A DNA stretch of 64,000 bases from the NCBI GenBank assembly GCA_050948665.1, contig JBMNEH010000001.1, positions 1,240,001 through 1,304,000 of the forward strand, in the 5' to 3' direction. Shown here piece after piece: positions 27,470 to 36,364 of the stretch. The notes beneath the pieces were generated by a model, which was not told the DNA's origin, searched no databases, and saw nothing but the letters and a program-made list of their open reading frames with translations. The stretch is from JBMNEH01 sp050948665. Its GTDB lineage: Bacteria > Bacillota > Clostridia > Christensenellales > UMGS416. The first letter of the stretch is position 1; each line of letters opens with the position of its first letter. The position numbers and the translations under genes are program-made.

Positions 27470-29176
27470 ATGCTGTATAGACTGAGTATATGGAACGTTG
27501 CGATAATTGAGCATGTGGACCTGTCTCTGGATGACGGGTTGAATGTTCTGACCGGAGAGACCGGTGCAGGTAAGTCCATATTAATCGATGCAATAAGCCT
27601 TATTCTTGGCAGTAAAGCTGATAAAAACATAATACGTGCCGGCAGCGATTCCGCCCGCGTGGAAGCTGTTTTCTGTCAAGATGGAGAGGATATTAAGCCG
27701 CTGCTTATGGAAATGGGAATTCCGTTAGAGGATGAGATGGTGGTAACAAGGGAAATCGGTCTATCCGGAAGAAGCGTGTGCCGGGTAAACGGACATACCG
27801 TTACCGTAAATCAACTGCGAACGCTTATGGCGCAGGTGGCTGATATTCACGGACAGCAGGAAAGCTATTCGCTGACCGATGTTCGGAAGCACCGAGACAT
27901 GGTGGACGCCTATGGAGGAGTACGAATAACAAATCTTACGGAAGAAGTTAAAATCCTCCATCAACAACGACAGGAGATTAAGCGACAATTATCTGCCTAT
28001 GATAAGGAAGGCATGACACCCGAACAGAGAATTGATATACTGGAATACCAGATCCTTGAGTTGGAAAATGCTGATGTGCAGAAGGGTGAGGAGGATGACC
28101 TTCTCCAACGGAGAAAATTGCTTCAAAATACCGAGCGTATTATTGAGGCGCTTCAAATCGCTGTTGCTGCCATTGATGGAGGAGAAGCAGGAAACGGCGC
28201 CTTAGCAGATACGGAAAGAGCCGCAAGCGCAGTCGGTCGTATTACGGAAATGAGTGATACCTACTCTGCAATAGCCAATTCGTTAGATGATGCCGCTATA
28301 TTGTTGGAGGATGTACAGAATCACCTAAGGGATGCCATTGAAGGCATGGAGAGTGAAGGGGATTCTCTCGAAAACGTAGAGGAGAGGCTGCACTTGCTTC
28401 GCCAACTTTCCAGGAAGTACGGATGCGGCGCAGATGATCTCCCCCAACAGCAGCAAAGTCTTCGAGAAGAGTTGGATGCGCTGCAGAACCGTGAGAAGCA
28501 TATTGCACAACTTCGCGAAAAGGATGAGGAGTTGCTTTTTCGCTGGAAAGCAGCAGCGAAAAAGCTTACTCATTGCAGGAAAGAAACCGGGAATGCCCTT
28601 TGCGTCGCGATACTCAGACAGATGGCAGATTTAGGTATGGAAAACGCCGGCCTCGAGGTAGAATGGACACAGATGAAAGATGGGCAGACACATGCATACG
28701 GCAATGAGGAAGGTCAATTTTATATTACGATCAATCCGGGTGAGCCTATGCGTCCTTTGAACAAGGTAGCCTCAGGCGGTGAACTTTCTCGAATCATGTT
28801 GGCAATAAAAGCCGCCTTTGCAGGCAATGACGGAATCCAGTGTCAGATTTTCGACGAAATTGATGCCGGAGTATCCGGGAATATGGCATTGGTCACAGCA
28901 CAAAAGCTAGCGATGATTTCCCGAAGACGTCAAATATTATGTGTAACACATTTACCACAGATTGCCGCGATGGCGGACGTTCATTACAAGATAGAAAAAA
29001 TTATTGAAAGCGGGCGGGCCGCAACCCAAGTAGAGCGACTTCCTGAAAATACTCGCTATCAAGAGGTGGCCAGACTAATCGGTAGCAGCATGACCGGAGA
29101 GACTGGAGAATCACATGCTAAAGGTATGGTTGATTGGTGTAATCGATATAAATCCTCCATGATCCAAGGACAATAA
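27470..29176 (+). CDS. recN: DNA repair ATPase RecN
   Basis: 568 residues, SMC-like. Walker A GETGAGKSILIDAISLILG (about 28-46), central coiled coil, then SGGELSRIMLAIKAAF (signature) and IFDEIDAGVSGNMA (Walker B). RecN gathers broken DNA ends for recombination. Seven bases after argR. No convincing terminator follows it. Confidence 0.96.
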   Translation: MLYRLSIWNVAIIEHVDLSLDDGLNVLTGETGAGKSILIDAISLILGSKADKNIIRAGSDSARVEAVFCQDGEDIKPLLMEMGIPLEDEMVVTREIGLSGRSVCRVNGHTVTVNQLRTLMAQVADIHGQQESYSLTDVRKHRDMVDAYGGVRITNLTEEVKILHQQRQEIKRQLSAYDKEGMTPEQRIDILEYQILELENADVQKGEEDDLLQRRKLLQNTERIIEALQIAVAAIDGGEAGNGALADTERAASAVGRITEMSDTYSAIANSLDDAAILLEDVQNHLRDAIEGMESEGDSLENVEERLHLLRQLSRKYGCGADDLPQQQQSLREELDALQNREKHIAQLREKDEELLFRWKAAAKKLTHCRKETGNALCVAILRQMADLGMENAGLEVEWTQMKDGQTHAYGNEEGQFYITINPGEPMRPLNKVASGGELSRIMLAIKAAFAGNDGIQCQIFDEIDAGVSGNMALVTAQKLAMISRRRQILCVTHLPQIAAMADVHYKIEKIIESGRAATQVERLPENTRYQEVARLIGSSMTGETGESHAKGMVDWCNRYKSSMIQGQ

Positions 29177-29549
29177 AATGCCTGCTGAATTACATGCGGA
29201 CTGATCCTGTTAAAAGCAAAATGTACGGTTGAACGGCTCTCCACCCTGCTGCGCAGCAGGGTGTGATTTCTTATATTAAGATATTGCCGTCTCAGAAAAA
29301 AAGATTCGCAAAGGAGAAAAACCGTATATTTGCCTTGAAAGGTCAGCGGATTCCTGTAAATATATAAATTTTCAGTATACGTCAGCTTTAGTGTCGGGCT
29401 TTGTCCCGCAGCAAAAAAACAACAGCCATTCAACGATGCCCGATACCGGCAGGCGATATATTATCTTTCTTACGCTCTGTTGCCTATATTGATTAAATTG
29501 AGCAAAAACCAAGGGAATAAACGCATAATATTACATAAGACAGCTCAAA
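29177..29549. other. Intergenic region between recN and the ABC-F gene
   Basis: About 370 bases with no convincing gene on either strand. Contains a 22-base perfect palindrome at 29242-29263 (listed separately), a short CGGG-CTTTGT-CCCG hairpin near 29395, and otherwise no recognisable RNA or repeat. Confidence 0.6.
29242..29263. repeat. 22-base perfect palindrome
   Basis: CACCCTGCTGC followed at once by its reverse complement GCAGCAGGGTG. It lies 65 bases after recN. As RNA it forms a strong GC-rich hairpin but the following bases (TGATTTCTTATATT) are only a weak U-run, so it is either a poor terminator or a protein binding site. Confidence 0.75.
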
Positions 29550-29578
29550 TTGACGCCTTTAGCCGGATATGCTATAGT
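29550..29578 (+). promoter_or_regulatory. Promoter of the ABC-F gene
   Basis: TTGACG (29550-29555), 17-base spacer, TATAGT (29573-29578), about 30 bases before ATG 29609. Confidence 0.7.
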
Positions 29579-29608
29579 TTACGATGTTCAATTTTAAGGA
29601 GTCGGAAA

Positions 29609-31549
29609 ATGATTGTTTTACAAGTGCAGGAACTGCGAAAGGAGTTTGGAAATGTTGAGATACTTAGGGATATTGGCTTTTCTGTAGAGGAAAGGGAGAG
29701 GATTGGTATTGTCGGCCCGAATGGGGCAGGGAAGACAACGTTACTTCGTCTGCTTTCCGGAGAAATAGAGCCGGACAGGGGAGTTATTTCCTTAAAATCC
29801 GGCTATAGCCTCGGCTATCTTCATCAAAGCTTAGATCTTAACAATTCTAATACCATATTTGGGGAGATGCTGGAAGTTTTCTCACATGTATTCCGTATGG
29901 AGGAACGGTTGCGGGCGCTTGAATATTTGATTGGCGAGGTTGATCACTCATCTGGCACATACGTATCTATAGCAAAGGAATACGACTCACTTCTGGATAG
30001 ATATGAGAAGGCCGGCGGTTACTCTTATAACAGCGCAATAGCTGGTGTTCTCAATGGTTTGGGAATTGCAAAGGAAACCTTTGACCAGCCTATCTGGCAG
30101 CTTTCAGGCGGACAGAAAGCACGCGTAGCACTTGGGAAATTACTGCTAACCAAACCGGATATTTTGCTGCTGGATGAGCCAACAAACCACCTGGATCTGC
30201 AGGCTACTGCCTGGCTTGAAGGTTATCTGCGGAATTTTCCCGGAATTATCCTTGTTGCCAGCCATGATCGCTGGTTTTTAGATGCCGTTTGTAACAGAAT
30301 ATTCGAAATAGCCTTCCAACATTTAACAATTTTTGAAGGTAACTTCACATTTTATCTGGAAGAGAGAGAAGTGCTCTATCAACAACAGCTAAAGGCTTAC
30401 CGGTTGAATCAGAGGGAAATCCAACGGAAAGAAGCAATCATAGCCAGGTATCGTTCCTTCAACAGGGAGAAAAGTATAAAAGCAGCTCGCTCCTGGGAGA
30501 AGAAGTTGGATAAAACTGAAAGGATCGACCGGCCTCGTACTCAAAACAGCATCTTCTTTAATTTCGATATCAGTAGCCGTAGCGGAAATGACGTATTGAT
30601 TGCTGATAATTTAGGGAAGGATTTTGACGGGAAACCATTATTTCATGGTCTGAATTTACATCTCTTCTCGGGAGATCGAATGGCAGTTGTTGGACCGAAT
30701 GGCGTCGGAAAGACAACGCTGCTTCGAATACTAAACGGACAGATTCTTCCCTCTGCGGGAAATTTTATACTGGGCACCGGAGTAAAAGTAGGATATTATG
30801 ATCAGCATCAATCCAATTTAAACCCAGACCTTACACCTGTGGACGAGATTTGGCAGGATCATGCCCATACAATGGATCTGACAAAGGTTCGCAACGCTCT
30901 GGCCGCATTTCTTTTTCGTGGAGACGATGTAGAGAAGAAAATATCTGAGCTTTCCGGCGGTGAAAAAGCGCGAATAACGCTATTAAAGCTAATGCTCGGG
31001 AAGGGAAACCTGCTTTTGTTGGATGAACCTACCAATCATTTGGATATTGACAGCCGCCAGGTTTTAGAGGAAGCACTGTGTGATTTCCCCGGTACAATGA
31101 TACTGGTAAGTCATGACCGTTATTTTATAAATCGAATTGCGACAAAAATACTTGAGTTTACAGAAGACGGATTCCAGCAATATGACGGCAATTGGGATGA
31201 TTATCTCTATCATCAGTCGATTATGGCAGAAGAACAAGAGAATCTCGCATCCGGGATGACAAAAACCGCTTTAGCGAAAGAGCGCAGAAAATCCCGGGAA
31301 GCAAAAGAGAAGATAAAGGAACTGCGCAGACTGTATGAAGAAGCAGAAGACAATGTAATATGTATAGAAAAAGAGATGGATAAGGTGGAAAAAAAACTTG
31401 CCCGGCCGGACATGCTATCAAGTTTGGAGATTATAGAACTTACACAACAGTATGCCAGCTTGGATCGTGTGCTGGCATTGCGTATTGAAGAATGGGAGCT
31501 GGCTTCTGCTTGCCTAACGGAGGGAGAGCTCAATCCTGATGACGAATAA
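29609..31549 (+). CDS. ABC-F family ATPase
   Basis: 646 residues from ATG 29609 (AAGGAG seven bases upstream). Two ABC domains without membrane segments: Walker A GPNGAGKTT and GPNGVGKTT, signatures LSGGQKARVALGKLLL and LSGGEKARITLLKLML, Walker B LLLDEPTNHLD twice, a linker between them, and a charged C-terminal coiled coil (about 550-640). ABC-F proteins bind the ribosomal E site and relieve stalling; some give antibiotic protection. The long C-terminal coiled coil resembles the Uup-type group, but assignment to a subfamily needs a tree. Confidence 0.9.
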   Translation: MIVLQVQELRKEFGNVEILRDIGFSVEERERIGIVGPNGAGKTTLLRLLSGEIEPDRGVISLKSGYSLGYLHQSLDLNNSNTIFGEMLEVFSHVFRMEERLRALEYLIGEVDHSSGTYVSIAKEYDSLLDRYEKAGGYSYNSAIAGVLNGLGIAKETFDQPIWQLSGGQKARVALGKLLLTKPDILLLDEPTNHLDLQATAWLEGYLRNFPGIILVASHDRWFLDAVCNRIFEIAFQHLTIFEGNFTFYLEEREVLYQQQLKAYRLNQREIQRKEAIIARYRSFNREKSIKAARSWEKKLDKTERIDRPRTQNSIFFNFDISSRSGNDVLIADNLGKDFDGKPLFHGLNLHLFSGDRMAVVGPNGVGKTTLLRILNGQILPSAGNFILGTGVKVGYYDQHQSNLNPDLTPVDEIWQDHAHTMDLTKVRNALAAFLFRGDDVEKKISELSGGEKARITLLKLMLGKGNLLLLDEPTNHLDIDSRQVLEEALCDFPGTMILVSHDRYFINRIATKILEFTEDGFQQYDGNWDDYLYHQSIMAEEQENLASGMTKTALAKERRKSREAKEKIKELRRLYEEAEDNVICIEKEMDKVEKKLARPDMLSSLEIIELTQQYASLDRVLALRIEEWELASACLTEGELNPDDE

Positions 31550-31671
31550 GAGGTTTTATACTAATTTGTTAGGAAATTGTCAAGAATTATGGCTGTCCAG
31601 CCCTTTCTTTTTGTAAAATTTAGAGTATAATATAATCCTGTTTGCAGCACGCTGCGGAAAGGATGGATGAA

Positions 31672-33147
31672 ATGAAACGGTTTGAAGACACTCGATGGAT
31701 ATATTCCATGCGCATACGCATGGATTTTAATAATTTGATGGAGCCGGCTATAGACGGGGCACAGGCTGAGGGTAAGTATTCCAAGCGGGTAAACCCCGTT
31801 ACGCGTGAGGACATTAACAAACTCATGCCCAAAGCAGAGGCTGCGCGTTTGACGCTTTCTCGGAAATGGGGCCGTGCCTCCCGCATGATGGCATGGACCC
31901 GTATACCAACGGGGCAGGACAAAACTGTGGCAGATATTCTTCATACGGCGAATGTTGTTGCCAAGCGTTTCGATAGCTTTGTAGTATTTGGTATTGGCGG
32001 ATCAGCACTTGGTTCAATCGCTGTACATCAGGCATTAAATCACCTGCATTACAACGAACTCACATCAGAACAGCGCGGTGGTCGTCCCAAATTTTATGTT
32101 GAGGATAATGTTGATCCTGAAAGAATGGCGGCATTGCTGGATGTGATCGATATTCGGAAGACCTGTTTTAATATTATCACAAAGTCAGGCTCAACCAGTG
32201 AAACCATGAGCCAGTTTATTTTTATCTCAGATCTCCTAAAGAAGACGTTAGGCAACCGATGGACATCCCACCTTATATGCACAACAGACAAGCGTAAGGG
32301 AAACCTGATCAAAATTGCCAAAGAGAATCATATAAAGACTTTCTTCATCCCGGATGGTGTCGGCGGTCGCTTTTCTGTATTCTGCCCTGTAGGTTTACTG
32401 CCGGCAGCAGTATGTGGTATCGACATTGAAGAATTTCTTGCAGGCGCGGCATATATGGAAGAACTATGTCAGGAACCCGACTTGAAGAAGAACCCCGGCT
32501 GGCTCTCCGGCATGCTGATGTATCTCTGTATGAAGAAAAAAGATAAGAATATTCAGGTAATGATGCCTTACGCAGACAGCCTGAAGTATATCGCCGACTG
32601 GTATGCGCAACTCTGGGCGGAAAGCCTGGGAAAGAAGTATTCCAACCGGAAACGTGTAGTGTATACCGGACAAACACCGGTAAAATCCTTGGGCGTGACC
32701 GATCAGCATAGCCAGGTACAGTTATATACGGAGGGACCCTTTGACAAGGTCATTACTTTTATTGGCGTTGATCATTACCGTACTAAGTTAGAGATTCCCG
32801 GCGGATATGACGAATATCCCAATGTTTCTTTCCTCAGCGGCCACACTTTTAACGATTTGATCCAAACGGAGCAGATGGCAACAGAGTATGCTCTCGCTCG
32901 GGCTGGGAAACTGAACCAAACGCTGTATCTGCCGGAAGTGAATGCCTTCACCATAGGTCAACTGTTATACTTCTTCATGGTGCAAGCAGCCGTAACCGGG
33001 GAGTTATTAGGGATAAATGCTTTTGATCAGCCCGGCGTTGAAGAAGGAAAAAATGCTACGTATGCGTTATTCGGCCGTCCCGGATACGAAGCAAAAAAAG
33101 CGGAGATGGATGCAAGACCTGAAAAAGACCCTCAGTGGATATTGTAA
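31672..33147 (+). CDS. pgi: Glucose-6-phosphate isomerase
   Basis: 491 residues from ATG 31672 (AAAGGA eight bases upstream; ATG 31663 is possible). VFGIGGSALGSIAVHQAL, IITKSGSTSETMSQF, VGGRFSVFCPVGLLPAA and VTDQHSQVQLYTEGPFDKVITF are the Pgi substrate blocks. It interconverts glucose 6-phosphate and fructose 6-phosphate. Two overlapping TATAAT boxes lie at 31626-31636 but no good -35 is seen. Single-gene transcript closed by a strong terminator. Confidence 0.95.
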   Translation: MKRFEDTRWIYSMRIRMDFNNLMEPAIDGAQAEGKYSKRVNPVTREDINKLMPKAEAARLTLSRKWGRASRMMAWTRIPTGQDKTVADILHTANVVAKRFDSFVVFGIGGSALGSIAVHQALNHLHYNELTSEQRGGRPKFYVEDNVDPERMAALLDVIDIRKTCFNIITKSGSTSETMSQFIFISDLLKKTLGNRWTSHLICTTDKRKGNLIKIAKENHIKTFFIPDGVGGRFSVFCPVGLLPAAVCGIDIEEFLAGAAYMEELCQEPDLKKNPGWLSGMLMYLCMKKKDKNIQVMMPYADSLKYIADWYAQLWAESLGKKYSNRKRVVYTGQTPVKSLGVTDQHSQVQLYTEGPFDKVITFIGVDHYRTKLEIPGGYDEYPNVSFLSGHTFNDLIQTEQMATEYALARAGKLNQTLYLPEVNAFTIGQLLYFFMVQAAVTGELLGINAFDQPGVEEGKNATYALFGRPGYEAKKAEMDARPEKDPQWIL

Positions 33148-33159
33148 ATATGAACATGT

Positions 33160-33186
33160 CCCGGTGCTTTTCGCACCGGGTTTTTT
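33160..33186 (+). terminator. Rho-independent terminator after pgi
   Basis: Stem CCCGGTGC (33160-33167) with GCACCGGG (33173-33180), five-base loop, then six Ts (33181-33186). Confidence 0.93.
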
Positions 33187-33195
33187 CAATAGGTA

Positions 33196-33224
33196 TTGAC
33201 AAACGCTGTATGAGGTGATATGAT
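33196..33224 (+). promoter_or_regulatory. Promoter of tRNA-Asn
   Basis: Consensus TTGACA (33196-33201), 17-base spacer, TATGAT (33219-33224), 25 bases before the tRNA. Confidence 0.85.
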
Positions 33225-33249
33225 TTTTTTGCGAGCAAGAGCTTGTCTT

Positions 33250-33324
33250 GCCTCAGTAGCTCAATGGCAGAGCACGCGGCTGTTAACCGCGGGGTTGTAG
33301 GTTCGAGCCCTACCTGTGGCGCCA
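33250..33324 (+). tRNA. tRNA-Asn (anticodon GTT)
   Basis: 75 bases with encoded CCA. D arm TAGCTCAATGGCAGAGCA, anticodon loop CTGTTAA with GTT at 33282-33284, T arm GTAGGTTCGAGCCCTAC. The acceptor stem GCCTCAG/CTGTGGC has one T-T mismatch at its fourth pair. It is followed by its own terminator. Confidence 0.95.
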
Positions 33325-33355
33325 ATTTAATGAGGTGATTTGCATCTGCGAAAGA

Positions 33356-33378
33356 CTCTTGATTTTCAAGGGTTTTTT
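33356..33378 (+). terminator. Terminator after tRNA-Asn
   Basis: CTCTTGA (33356-33362), TTT loop, TCAAGGG (33366-33372, one G-T pair), then six Ts. Confidence 0.8.
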
Positions 33379-33757
33379 GCTTTTTCCATTTAAAAACGAG
33401 CCTGCTCGCTGACTTCCATTATAGTTTGGTTGGATTGAGATTTATCGGTTCATTCGCACTGAATATATTCAAAGAGGTATTTTTATTAAAAAAAAGTTTC
33501 ATTAATGCAAATATATTTAGATGCAAGAGCGCTGAAAATGATTTATGTTTTACAAATACATTTTCGGATAAAAACTTGTTGCAATACACAATAGTGCTGT
33601 TTATACGGTAATACAACCGCTTCAGGAAGCTACAACAGAGAGCCTAAATATATAACAAAATTGCCGCCATAACCTTTGGCCGGAAGGTACAATATTTTTG
33701 CCTGACTGCAGGAATACTATGGGAATCAGCACAGATCATGAATAGGGAAGGGGTTCA
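33379..33757. other. AT-rich intergenic region without genes
   Basis: About 380 bases, clearly more AT-rich than its surroundings between about 33460 and 33610. I see no open frame with a ribosome site, no RNA family and no repeat. The efflux/PHP operon ends at its right side without an evident terminator. Confidence 0.5.
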
Positions 33758-34447
33758 TCAGTTTGTATGTGAAAGCGCAGAGACAATACGTCCTTTCCCT
33801 TCTTTTACAGAGCTTATGAAATCCCAGATATCCGTCAATTGCTGCATAAAGAGCATCCCCGCTCCGCTTATAACTTCGGGGCAATGCGCATCGGTACCGG
33901 CAGTCATAGCCAAATGGTGACTTGATGCAAAAGCCTGCGCTTCTTCATCCATCGCCGGATCAATGTTTCCTGCATTGTAAACCTCAAAAGCGTCTACAGA
34001 TTTGTAGAAAAGACGGATAAAATCGATATACGATGCCTCCCTGAAGGGATGTGCCTGGGAGATAAAGCCATTATGTTCGTGTACTTTATCTATATATTCC
34101 TGAGGCGTCCAAAATAACATATTTGGGTATTGCAGCAGGAAATCCCTCCCGAGACCATAGGTCAGGAACTCGGTACCCATATCGCAGTATTCCCAACCCA
34201 GGAAAACCTTCAACCCGATACGGTCACCTTCAGCCTTTGCAGCCTCGTACCCGGATAAAAAAGCATCCACACGCTGATTCCATGGGAGGGTAGAGGATAT
34301 GGCACAGTTCCCGTTAAAGAAATGATCCGTTACAATAATTCCATCATAACCGGCCGCCTTGTATGCACGTGCCATATCCTTCCCCGGATATTTTCCGCAG
34401 GCACTTGCCTCCGATGTATGCATATGAGTTTCATATAAAAAGGCCAT
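33758..34447 (-). CDS. PHP domain metal-dependent phosphoesterase
   Basis: 229 residues from ATG 34447 (AAAGGA upstream); a longer frame from 34549 would add residues with no PHP similarity and overlap the permease gene. The N-terminal YETHMHTSEASACG (first metal-binding block), IIVTDHFF, SQAHPFR and AGTDAHCPE make a complete PHP metal site. Such proteins hydrolyse phosphate esters such as histidinol phosphate or nucleotides. The substrate here is unknown. It follows the efflux operon by about 80 bases and may be read from the same promoter. Confidence 0.85.
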   Translation of the reverse strand: MAFLYETHMHTSEASACGKYPGKDMARAYKAAGYDGIIVTDHFFNGNCAISSTLPWNQRVDAFLSGYEAAKAEGDRIGLKVFLGWEYCDMGTEFLTYGLGRDFLLQYPNMLFWTPQEYIDKVHEHNGFISQAHPFREASYIDFIRLFYKSVDAFEVYNAGNIDPAMDEEAQAFASSHHLAMTAGTDAHCPEVISGAGMLFMQQLTDIWDFISSVKEGKGRIVSALSHTN

Positions 34448-34526
34448 ATAAGCTATCCTTTCCACGATATTATAAATAGTTCCGATCTTGGTTGCAACTT
34501 TTATTGTATAAACAGCTGATATGCCG

Positions 34527-35693
34527 CTAATCATAACGCAGCGCTTCAATCGGATGCAGGGATGAGGCTTTTTTTGCCGGACCTATTCCGAATATAATGC
34601 CTACTGCCGTTGAAAAAACGATAGAGAACAAAGCTGTTGAAACAGTTATCTGCATCGACACGCCTATGAGGCCGGACAGAATCCAAAGCAAAAGAGCCCC
34701 GATAAACAAGCCGATTATCCCGCCGGTAAAGGATAAAAGGACTGACTCAACTAAAAACTGGGCGAGGATATGCCATTCCTTGGCACCGACAGCCTTTCGT
34801 ATGCCGATTTCTTTTGTCCGCTCAGTTACGGAAACCAGCATAATATTCATAATGCCGATTCCACCAACAAGTAAGGAAATTGCAGCAATACCGGCCAACA
34901 TTCCTGTCAAGGTAGCCGTAACATCTCCCATGATTTTCATAAGACTGGCTTGATTAAATACAGAATAATCTTCAGAGTTTCCCGTTGTCTTCATAGCAAA
35001 ACCGCTGAGTGTAGCCACTGCAGTATCATTTTCATCAGCTGAAGTAGCGGTAACGTATATCAGTCGGATAGCTGTATTACGAAGCAGGCGTTGCGCATTA
35101 GTGAATGGGACTTGAACAACATTATCCTGAGACCCCATCATGGTGCTGCCCTGCTCCTCAAGTATCCCTATTATTTTGTAATTCCTTCCGTTAATCTTTA
35201 GTGTTTCTCCGATCACATCCCTGCTGCCGAACAATTTATCTGCGACCTCGGTACCGATTACCGCAACAGCAGACCGAAAATCCATATCCGTTTCATTGAA
35301 ATACCTGCCACTCAACAGGGAATAGCCCCTGATATTTAAATATACCGGCATCACGCCTTCAAGAGAGGAAACCATATCTTCTCCCGTGACCTTGAGGGTA
35401 ACACTCCCGCTGATGCTGGGAGATACCCATGCAATACCGCCACTGCCCTCCAAATCCCGTATTTCATCCAGCGAAACACGAGGAGCCTTACTGCCGGTGA
35501 AGGATACTGTTATCAGATTTGAACCTAAGCCTTCAATTTGTCCGGTTATTTCACTGGAAACTCCCTGCCCGAGCGAAACCAGCATAGATACTGCCATAAC
35601 CCCGATGATGATGCCCAACATGGTGAGGAAGGACCGCATTTTATGACTTTTCATGGCTGAGAAAGCCATACGTAATATTTGTGTGAATTTCAT
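34527..35693 (-). CDS. ABC transporter permease, MacB/FtsX type
   Basis: 388 residues. N-terminal transmembrane helix (KMRSFLTMLGIIIGVMAVSMLVSLG), a large extracytoplasmic MacB-PCD domain (about 45-260), and three C-terminal helices containing VGGIGIMNIMLVSVTERTKEIGIRKAVGAKEWHILAQFLVESVLLSFTGG. This is the mechanotransmission-type permease that pairs with the ATPase and adaptor encoded just upstream. ATGA overlap with the ATPase gene. The cargo is unknown (peptide, lipid or drug). Confidence 0.93.
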   Translation of the reverse strand: MKFTQILRMAFSAMKSHKMRSFLTMLGIIIGVMAVSMLVSLGQGVSSEITGQIEGLGSNLITVSFTGSKAPRVSLDEIRDLEGSGGIAWVSPSISGSVTLKVTGEDMVSSLEGVMPVYLNIRGYSLLSGRYFNETDMDFRSAVAVIGTEVADKLFGSRDVIGETLKINGRNYKIIGILEEQGSTMMGSQDNVVQVPFTNAQRLLRNTAIRLIYVTATSADENDTAVATLSGFAMKTTGNSEDYSVFNQASLMKIMGDVTATLTGMLAGIAAISLLVGGIGIMNIMLVSVTERTKEIGIRKAVGAKEWHILAQFLVESVLLSFTGGIIGLFIGALLLWILSGLIGVSMQITVSTALFSIVFSTAVGIIFGIGPAKKASSLHPIEALRYD

Positions 35694-36364
35694 GTTTCCT
35701 CCGCCGGCGTCAAACGTCCATCTGTCATACAGAGACGTCTCTGTGCTTGTGCGGCCACAGAGGAATCGTGGGTAATCAACAGAAGGGTATTGCCTGCACG
35801 GTGAATACGATGCAGCATCTCTATAATTTCCTTTCCGGAGCGGGAGTCCAGATTCCCTGTCGGTTCGTCTGCCAGCAAAATTGTCGGACGTGCAGCGACT
35901 GCCCTTGCGATTGCGACACGCTGCTGCTGCCCACCGGAAAGTTCGGAGGGCCGATGATTTTTCCTGTCTGCCAAACCAACCAAGGAAAGCACATCTTCGG
36001 CGCGCTCCCTCCGATCACGGGCATTCATTCCGGCATAAATCAAGGGTAGCTCAACATTCTCCCGAGCTGTCAGCCGCGGCAGCAAATTAAATTGCTGAAA
36101 AATGAAACCGATTTTCCTGTTTCTGATTTCCGCCTGTTGATTTGCTGTGTAATCACCTATCGGGATGCCGTCCAAAAGGTAGCTACCCTCGTCCGGACTA
36201 TCAAGGCATCCAATTATATTCATGAGAGTGGATTTGCCGGAACCGCTAGGGCCGATGACCGCAACGAACTCCTTGTCTTCGACACGCATCGTTACGCCAT
36301 CCAGGGCTTTCACAACCGTGTCCCCCATGGTATAGTATTTTTTAACACTCAGTAATTCTATCAC
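35690..36364 (-). CDS. ABC transporter ATP-binding protein, MacB/LolD type
   Basis: 224 residues. Walker A GPSGSGKSTLMNIIGCLDSPDEG, Q-loop FIFQQFNLLPRLTARENVELPLIYAG, signature LSGGQQQRVAIARA, Walker B LLADEPTGNLDS. It drives the MacB-like permease. Overlaps both neighbours by four bases. Confidence 0.95.
   Translation of the reverse strand: MIELLSVKKYYTMGDTVVKALDGVTMRVEDKEFVAVIGPSGSGKSTLMNIIGCLDSPDEGSYLLDGIPIGDYTANQQAEIRNRKIGFIFQQFNLLPRLTARENVELPLIYAGMNARDRRERAEDVLSLVGLADRKNHRPSELSGGQQQRVAIARAVAARPTILLADEPTGNLDSRSGKEIIEMLHRIHRAGNTLLLITHDSSVAAQAQRRLCMTDGRLTPAEET

Noticed and set aside
29395..29415. Small CGGG/CCCG hairpin followed by an A-run considered as a terminator
   Set aside because: On the plus strand it is followed by As rather than Ts, and the minus strand has no gene to terminate.
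31590..31616. GGCT-GTCC-AGCC with a T-rich tail as terminator of the ABC-F gene
   Set aside because: Only four stem pairs and a broken T-run; too weak to list as a terminator.
33056..33325. Minus-strand frame reading ..PQVGLEPTTPRLTAACSAIEL..
   Set aside because: This is the well-known spurious translation antisense to a tRNA gene; it covers tRNA-Asn.
34448..34549. Longer N-terminus for the PHP-domain protein
   Set aside because: The extra 34 residues precede the MAFLYETHMHTS start typical of the family, and ATG 34447 has its own ribosome site.
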